This document shows, piece after piece, positions 7,069-11,449 of a stretch of DNA of 11,449 nt. This DNA comes from JBLHGU01 sp047615875 (GTDB lineage: Bacteria > Pseudomonadota > Gammaproteobacteria > Arenicellales > CAJQKF01): positions 1 through 11,449 of the forward strand of contig JBLHGU010000157.1 in NCBI GenBank assembly GCA_047615875.1. The letters run 5' to 3'. The stretch's first letter is position 1. Every line of letters begins with the position of its first letter. The notes beneath the pieces are model-generated. The model searched no databases. It was given only the letters and a program-made list of their open reading frames with translations, and was not told the DNA's origin. Both the position numbers and the translations under genes were made by a program.

Positions 7069-8039
7069 GCACAAAGTTTCGTGTTCTATGTGCAATGACC
7101 CAGGGCTTCGAGAAGCTTGTAATTCAATGTAAAGGGCTCGGCGATGTAGAATTCATCGATGCATTAGCGATAGATAGTTTAGATCAAATCGAAAATCTGA
7201 ATGCAGTGATAGCCTATGCTGGCCGCTACACAGAAGAACTCAGTCAAACAGTTAATCGGACCAGGCCTAAGTGGATCCATTTAGTCACTGCAGGCATTGA
7301 TCCACTACTCAAATTCCCTCCTCCGATCAACACCTCGATCAGCAGCTCAGGTTACGTGTGGAGCGCTACAGTTGCTGAGCACGCCATTGCATTGTTGCTG
7401 GCCCTGCTACGTGGATTAAAACCTGGCATTGATCTGGTCAAAAGTAATTCCTGGGATCGCACTACTATCATGCCAAAACTGAGTAGTATTCGCCATGCGA
7501 GAATCTTGATAATTGGCTATGGTTCAATTGGTCGTCAGATTTCCAAGCAGCTACAGGGTTTTGAAGTCGAAATTACTGGCCTGGCACGTACCGCCAGAAC
7601 AGAAATTGGTGTGAAGGTTTTTGCCATGCACGAGCTGGACAATCTAATTACAGAAAACGACATAGTTATCAATTGCTTGCCGCTATGCCCAGCTACCCAA
7701 CATGTTCTGTCGGGCACTCAATTTAATCTCATGCGTAATGACACAATATTTATCGATGTGTCACGTGGTGGTGTAGTAGACGAGATCGCCTTACTGGAAG
7801 GTCTTTGCAATGGACGGCCCGCAGCCGCAGGACTGGATGTGTTTGAAGTAGAACCCTTAGCCATCACCCATGCGTTACGTGAATTAGACAATGTCATTCT
7901 TACACCCCATATCGCTGGTTTCGGTAGCCAACAGGTTATTGATGATATGGCGATAGCGGCTTGTGACAATTTATCTGATGTTTTGGCAAACAATATTCCA
8001 CGGGATAGTCTTGATTTAAATCAGGCAATTATTGGATAA
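7065..8039 (+). CDS. D-2-hydroxyacid dehydrogenase (NAD(P)-dependent)
   Basis: This cytoplasmic enzyme should interconvert a 2-oxoacid and a D-2-hydroxyacid (glyoxylate/hydroxypyruvate-reductase-like). The 324 residues have the family layout. The Rossmann motif GYGSIG is at 151-156, and NCLPLCPATQHVL follows at about 203-215. Catalytic Arg234 lies in DVSRGGVVDE, Glu263 in VFEVEPL and His282 in LTPHIAGFG, so the catalytic triad is intact. After the second beta strand the sequence reads GLARTAR, where NAD enzymes usually have an acidic residue. The basic residues suggest a preference for NADP(H). The ATG at 7065 overlaps the molybdoenzyme stop (ATGA) and has GAGG 7 bases upstream, so the two are translationally coupled and probably act in one pathway. 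Family sure; exact acid unknown. Confidence 0.92.
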   Translation: MSTKFRVLCAMTQGFEKLVIQCKGLGDVEFIDALAIDSLDQIENLNAVIAYAGRYTEELSQTVNRTRPKWIHLVTAGIDPLLKFPPPINTSISSSGYVWSATVAEHAIALLLALLRGLKPGIDLVKSNSWDRTTIMPKLSSIRHARILIIGYGSIGRQISKQLQGFEVEITGLARTARTEIGVKVFAMHELDNLITENDIVINCLPLCPATQHVLSGTQFNLMRNDTIFIDVSRGGVVDEIALLEGLCNGRPAAAGLDVFEVEPLAITHALRELDNVILTPHIAGFGSQQVIDDMAIAACDNLSDVLANNIPRDSLDLNQAIIG

Positions 8040-8091
8040 GCGGGAATCTAATCCCCTGGCTATCAGTCTACCGAAATATATTACAAAAACA

Positions 8092-8106
8092 ATTTGTTAA
8101 ACAAAT
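8092..8106. repeat. 15-bp palindrome ATTTGTTAAACAAAT before the SDR gene
   Basis: Two perfect 7-bp arms flank a single A, 16 bases before the SDR start codon and directly upstream of its purine-rich ribosome site. A second shorter dyad, AACAATTTGTT (8088-8098), overlaps it. It resembles an operator for a dimeric repressor. In RNA it could also form only a weak A/U-rich hairpin. Confidence 0.4.
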
Positions 8107-8122
8107 AAAGAGAAAGAGCCGT

Positions 8123-8842
8123 ATGTCAACGATATTAATTACCGGAGCCAGTAAAGGCATCGGCCGATCTTGCGCCGATCTTCTACATGCTCGTGGATAT
8201 GAGGTTATCGGCTTAGCGCGTAATCCGGCCAATGATGACTTTCCTGGTGAATTCCATTGCGTTGATTTAGTGGATCGAAAAGCACTTGATGAAACGCTGA
8301 AAGCTATTTGTTCTAACAAGACAATATTTGGTTTGGTTAATAACGCAGGCCTTGTTGGTGCACAGTCGCTTAATGATATTGATCTGGAAACAATGGACGA
8401 AGTATTTCAGGTAAACCTGGGGGCTGCTACGCAATGCGCACAACACTGTAGCGTTGCTATGCAACAACAGGGTTGTGGCAGTATTGTGAATATTTCCAGT
8501 GAACTGGTATTGGGCTTACCTAACAGGACTGCCTACACAAGTTCCAAGGCTGCTTTAATTAGTGCTACCAGAACCTGGGCGCTGGAACTATCAGGCAGTA
8601 ATGTAACGGTAAATGCTATAGCCCCCGGCCCGGTCAATACCGAATTCTTCAACCGTAATAACCCACCTGGCTCCAGTGAGCGTAAAAGGAAACTTGAGCG
8701 TATTCCATTAGGCCGATTCGCTGAACCAGACGATGTCGCCAAAACAGTCGCATTCTTTATGTCTGAGGATGCCAGATATATTACCGGTCAGACTCTGTTC
8801 GTAGACGGTGGCTCGAGCCTTGCAAGTTCTGCGCTATTCTAA
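8123..8842 (+). CDS. Short-chain dehydrogenase/reductase (classical SDR, SDR_c1-like)
   Basis: This cytoplasmic NAD(P)-dependent oxidoreductase acts on a hydroxyl or carbonyl group. The 239 residues match the classical SDR length of about 250. The cofactor motif TGASKGIG is at 7-14, NNAG at 73-76, the catalytic Ser at 125 or 126 (NISS), and YxxxK at Tyr138-Lys142. The C-terminal motif (YITGQTLFVDGG) is also intact. The end of the second beta strand reads GLARN with no acidic residue, and Lys11 lies in the glycine loop; both favour NADP(H). The loop between Ser and Tyr seems one residue shorter than in FabG if Ser126 is catalytic. Purine-rich AAAGAG sequences precede the ATG. It lies 83 bases after the 2-hydroxyacid dehydrogenase with no terminator, so it is probably in the same unit, perhaps with extra control from the palindrome. 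The substrate is unknown; FabG itself is unlikely in this context. Confidence 0.93.
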   Translation: MSTILITGASKGIGRSCADLLHARGYEVIGLARNPANDDFPGEFHCVDLVDRKALDETLKAICSNKTIFGLVNNAGLVGAQSLNDIDLETMDEVFQVNLGAATQCAQHCSVAMQQQGCGSIVNISSELVLGLPNRTAYTSSKAALISATRTWALELSGSNVTVNAIAPGPVNTEFFNRNNPPGSSERKRKLERIPLGRFAEPDDVAKTVAFFMSEDARYITGQTLFVDGGSSLASSALF

Positions 8843-8890
8843 TTGCCCATTATCATTCGCAAAATCGGCTATAGCTTGTACTGAAATTGT

Positions 8891-9784
8891 TTAACCTGAT
8901 CTGCGCATATTAACCAGGGATAAACCACTAAATATAAGCACCACTGCGAAAACGAATTCTATTCCGTGCTGCTCATTAAAGATAATCATTCCCCAGCCAA
9001 TTCCAGTTAAAGCAATGATATAGCTACTGAAACTATAGAAAACTGAGCCCGCCAGCTCGATAATTTTAAAGAACAGGGAATATGCAATGGCAGCTATCAG
9101 GCCATGAACCAAAATCAACCACTCCTCAACGCCAGGATTCTCCCAAATGGGATGAAGCTGGTCCGCAATGAACGCCGCCGGCAGCAAAAATAGAAATGCT
9201 GTGAGTTGGGTTGCACCGGCCAGCAGAAAGGGGTGTTCGGAGGAAAATTTATGTGCACCGACATATACACTCATTGTCGAGTAGCCGAGTGGACACAAAA
9301 TAGCCAAAGCAACATACCAGCTAACATCAATTCCGCCAGAGACATTAGGCAACGCAATAATAAGCGCACCGCCAAAACCAAGTAAAACACCTGTTACTCG
9401 ATAACTGCTTACGCGTTCCATCTTTAGCAAAATAACAAAAAGATAGGTAAATATAGGTACCAGGGTCAACAGAACTGCCATTGTGCCTGCAGCTAACTGT
9501 CGCACCGCAATGAAAAATATGCAGTTGGGTATTGCGGTTCCTATTAATCCACAAACCAGGTAATAATTTAGTCGGCCACGCACACTCGGTAAACGACGAG
9601 TCTTGTAATACGCCATCGATAGCAGCAGTATTGAAGCCACTAATGATTGCCACATAGCGTACCCGAGGGGAGGCACATCATTAATCGAAATAAACTTCGA
9701 GATACTGGTCGCACCACCCCTGATGGTTCCCAGCAAAAGCAAGAGAACCAATGCCAACGAGAATATTTTGACTGCTTTAGCCAA
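8891..9784 (-). CDS. DMT-superfamily transporter, EamA family
   Basis: This inner-membrane protein has about ten hydrophobic segments in two EamA repeats (roughly residues 8-146 and 156-294), the architecture of drug/metabolite exporters such as amino-acid or metabolite efflux pumps. The 297 residues are full length. The longest frame starts with TTG at 9784. An in-frame TAG lies 9 bases above it, and no Shine-Dalgarno is visible; a hairpin occupies the space where one would be. A slightly downstream start is possible but would cut into the first membrane segment. It follows the response-regulator gene by 53 bases on the same strand, so co-transcription is plausible. It converges on the SDR gene. 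A role in exporting a pathway intermediate or importing a related compound is only inferred from context. Confidence 0.87.
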   Translation of the reverse strand: MAKAVKIFSLALVLLLLLGTIRGGATSISKFISINDVPPLGYAMWQSLVASILLLSMAYYKTRRLPSVRGRLNYYLVCGLIGTAIPNCIFFIAVRQLAAGTMAVLLTLVPIFTYLFVILLKMERVSSYRVTGVLLGFGGALIIALPNVSGGIDVSWYVALAILCPLGYSTMSVYVGAHKFSSEHPFLLAGATQLTAFLFLLPAAFIADQLHPIWENPGVEEWLILVHGLIAAIAYSLFFKIIELAGSVFYSFSSYIIALTGIGWGMIIFNEQHGIEFVFAVVLIFSGLSLVNMRRSG

Positions 9785-9789
9785 TCTAC

Positions 9790-9805
9790 ACTACCAACGG
9801 GTAGT
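9790..9805 (-). promoter_or_regulatory. Short hairpin just upstream of the EamA start
   Basis: ACTACC (9790-9795) and GGTAGT (9800-9805) form a perfect 6-bp stem with a 4-base loop, ending 5 bases before the TTG at 9784. It lies where the ribosome would bind and no other ribosome site is visible. It may limit translation of the transporter. There is no T-tract, so it is not a convincing terminator. Confidence 0.35.
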
Positions 9806-9837
9806 CACAGACAGCTAAACGGCACTCGAGAAGAGCG

Positions 9838-10452
9838 TTAATAAGCTGGACGACTACGTTCAACCAACTGCACCAATTCAGCAAATGATCCGACATCAAG
9901 CTTGCGCATCACATTTGCACGATGGCGCTCAATTGTCTTAGGACTGATATCCAATTGCCTTGCAACTTCCTTATTCGAGTTTCCCTCAACCAGCAATTCC
10001 AGCACACCTAGTTCACGCTGACTAAGACTTTTCAAAGCATTCTGCGTTTCGATTTTCTGTAATCTATATCCACGATTACGCACATCAAGCTGAATTGCCT
10101 TGTGGGTTTTTTCAATGAGCAAATGATCGTTGCAGGGTTTTTCAAGAAAATCAAAGGCTCCGAGCTTCAATGATCTGACTGCAACTGGCACGTCACCGTG
10201 GCCCGTCATAATAATAACCGGCTCGTAAATTTCGTGACGATGCATTTCTTTAAGCGCCTCCATGCCGCTAATACCAGGCATTCTCAAATCCAGAATGACA
10301 CACCCTGGTCCCAGATTTTTATACGACTCAAAAAAACTATCTGCTGATGCATAGCTAAACGCCTGTAAGTCGATTGATTCAACCAGAAATTGTACCGAAT
10401 CGCGAACTTCAGCATCATCATCAACTATATGAACATAGTGTTGACTATTCAC
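9838..10452 (-). CDS. FixJ-family response regulator (REC + LuxR-type HTH)
   Basis: This transcription factor is activated by phosphorylation from the adjacent kinase. The 204 residues hold an N-terminal receiver domain with the acidic pair Asp11-Asp12, phospho-acceptor Asp55 (VILDLRMPG), Thr83 and Lys105 (EKP). A linker follows, then a LuxR/GerE helix-turn-helix at about 144-185 (SQRELGVLELL...NKEVARQLDISPKTIERHR). Length and wording are those of the FixJ/TtrR class. It starts with GTG at 10452, overlapping the last 8 bases of the kinase gene, and has no clear ribosome site, so translation is probably coupled to the kinase. Its targets are not shown. The nearby EamA gene and the catabolic operons are candidates. 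Confidence 0.94.
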   Translation of the reverse strand: MNSQHYVHIVDDDAEVRDSVQFLVESIDLQAFSYASADSFFESYKNLGPGCVILDLRMPGISGMEALKEMHRHEIYEPVIIMTGHGDVPVAVRSLKLGAFDFLEKPCNDHLLIEKTHKAIQLDVRNRGYRLQKIETQNALKSLSQRELGVLELLVEGNSNKEVARQLDISPKTIERHRANVMRKLDVGSFAELVQLVERSRPAY

Positions 10453-11449
10453 TATTCAATACAGGTAAGAAAAATTGAAAACAGGAGCCCCCAAAAGGAT
10501 TTTTTTCCAGCCATAGTCTTCCGCCATGACCTTCGATAATTGTACGACTTATTGATAATCCCATACCTAAACCCGAATCTTTGCTGGTGATATAAGGTTC
10601 GAACAAATTTTCCCGAAGCTCATCTAGCACACCAGGGCCATTATCCACGACCGAGACCGTAACACCAATACCTTGCTCAGAAATAGCCTGTAGAATAATA
10701 CCGGGCTTTGGCGTTGTGGAATGTGCAACCGCATCAATGGCATTTCTTAGCAAGTTAAATAGAACCTGTGTAATTTCAATACGGTTAACTTGAACGCTAA
10801 TGGCTCCTTTGGGCAAGTTCACCTCATAATGTATATGATTTCTCAACAAAGCACCGTGTAGCAACTCAGATACTTCACTAACGATGGATTCTAATAATTC
10901 TGTTTTTACTTCTGGTTGCCCCCGACGCACAAAGTCTCCTACGTGATTGACAATATCTTTTGCTCTTTGCCCGGCGCTTTGTATGCGATTCAGGCCCTTT
11001 TCAATATCGCTTTCATTCAGTGTTTCCCTTTCCTTGCGATGTAATAGCCCATTTGCATAGTTGACAATAACTGCCAATGGTTGGCTCAGTTCATGGGCCA
11101 GTGCCGAGGCCATTTCCCCCATTGAGGCTCTACGTAATACCTGAGCTAGTTCTGCCTCCTGGTGTCTGCGGTGTTCCTCTGCCCGCTTTCGAGAAGTTAT
11201 GTCTGTTCTGATGCTAACCACACCACCATCTCTAGTCGGACGATCTGTGGCAAGCACCCAGCGACCGTCGGATAGCTCTACTTCCCGCGCATCGGACTCG
11301 CTCGGATAGTCAGATAAGCGGCTATTAATCCAGGTCTGTGGATTTTGTTTGGCGGCCTTTATTTCCCCAGCCTGCACACTCGCTTCAATCAATGTTTCGA
11401 AATTTGCGCCTTCAGTCATTTTCCCAGCAGTCTTTGGAAATAAATGCAG
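10445..11449 (-). CDS. PAS-containing sensor histidine kinase (partial, N-terminus beyond right edge)
   Basis: This kinase senses an unknown signal and phosphorylates the FixJ-type regulator. The reading frame stays open to the right edge (335 codons), so the gene is cut. Numbering from the internal ATG at 11419, the visible part has the end of a PAS-like domain (about 1-76, GRWVLATDRPTRDGG...RTDIT) and a charged, probably coiled-coil linker. A HisKA domain has His109 (ALAHELSQPL). The ATPase domain shows N226 (LLRNAIDA), DNGPGV (259-264), LFEPYITSK (272-280) and GLGMGLS (283-289). The HisKA wording is of the FixL/DctB type. The ATG at 11419 is probably not the start: the ten codons upstream have no stop and read like PAS sequence. 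No membrane segment is visible in this part. It overlaps the regulator by 8 bases. Confidence 0.92.
   Translation of the reverse strand: MHLFPKTAGKMTEGANFETLIEASVQAGEIKAAKQNPQTWINSRLSDYPSESDAREVELSDGRWVLATDRPTRDGGVVSIRTDITSRKRAEEHRRHQEAELAQVLRRASMGEMASALAHELSQPLAVIVNYANGLLHRKERETLNESDIEKGLNRIQSAGQRAKDIVNHVGDFVRRGQPEVKTELLESIVSEVSELLHGALLRNHIHYEVNLPKGAISVQVNRIEITQVLFNLLRNAIDAVAHSTTPKPGIILQAISEQGIGVTVSVVDNGPGVLDELRENLFEPYITSKDSGLGMGLSISRTIIEGHGGRLWLEKNPFGGSCFQFFLPVLNSE

Noticed and set aside
8868..8875. GCTATAGC palindrome between the converging SDR and EamA genes as a terminator
   Set aside because: It has only 8 bp with no loop and no T-tract on either strand.

Overview
The window holds the central part of a bacterial catabolic and transport locus. 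Features pointing to a proteobacterium, most likely a free-living (perhaps marine) gammaproteobacterium, are the PotABCD-type importer, a Tat-type signal on its binding protein, a FixL/FixJ-style two-component pair and mid-range GC judged by eye. This placement is inferred from gene types only; no taxonomic marker is present. All 11.4 kb is gene-dense, and I see no RNA gene, mobile element or CRISPR array.

Left half, minus strand (about 4755 down to 1): one compact operon. It starts with a ring-hydroxylating-type Rieske non-haem iron oxygenase, followed by two polyamine-type ABC permeases overlapping by one base (TAATG), a Tat-exported solute-binding protein, and an ABC ATPase cut by the left edge. 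A strong hairpin sits between the binding-protein and ATPase genes. Placing an oxygenase first in an importer operon suggests that the imported compound, or its first breakdown product, is the oxygenase substrate.

Centre: a divergent intergenic region (about 4756-5016) with several inverted repeats separates that operon from a plus-strand set. The set is a single-subunit molybdopterin (Mo-bisPGD) oxidoreductase with an N-terminal 4Fe-4S motif (5017-7068), a D-2-hydroxyacid dehydrogenase overlapping it by ATGA (7065-8039), and, after an 83-base gap with a 15-bp palindrome, a classical SDR (8123-8842). Together they look like cytoplasmic redox enzymes acting on the imported substrate, but the substrate cannot be read from sequence.

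Right, minus strand: a sensor histidine kinase (running off the right edge) overlaps a FixJ-type response regulator, which is followed 53 bases later by a DMT/EamA-family transporter. The pair may control the neighbouring catabolic and transport genes; this is inferred from proximity only. The SDR and EamA genes converge across a 48-base gap with no clear terminator.

The potentially new item is the combination itself: Rieske oxygenase plus PotABCD-type importer, divergent from a stand-alone Mo enzyme and two dehydrogenases, with no oxygenase reductase or ferredoxin in view.
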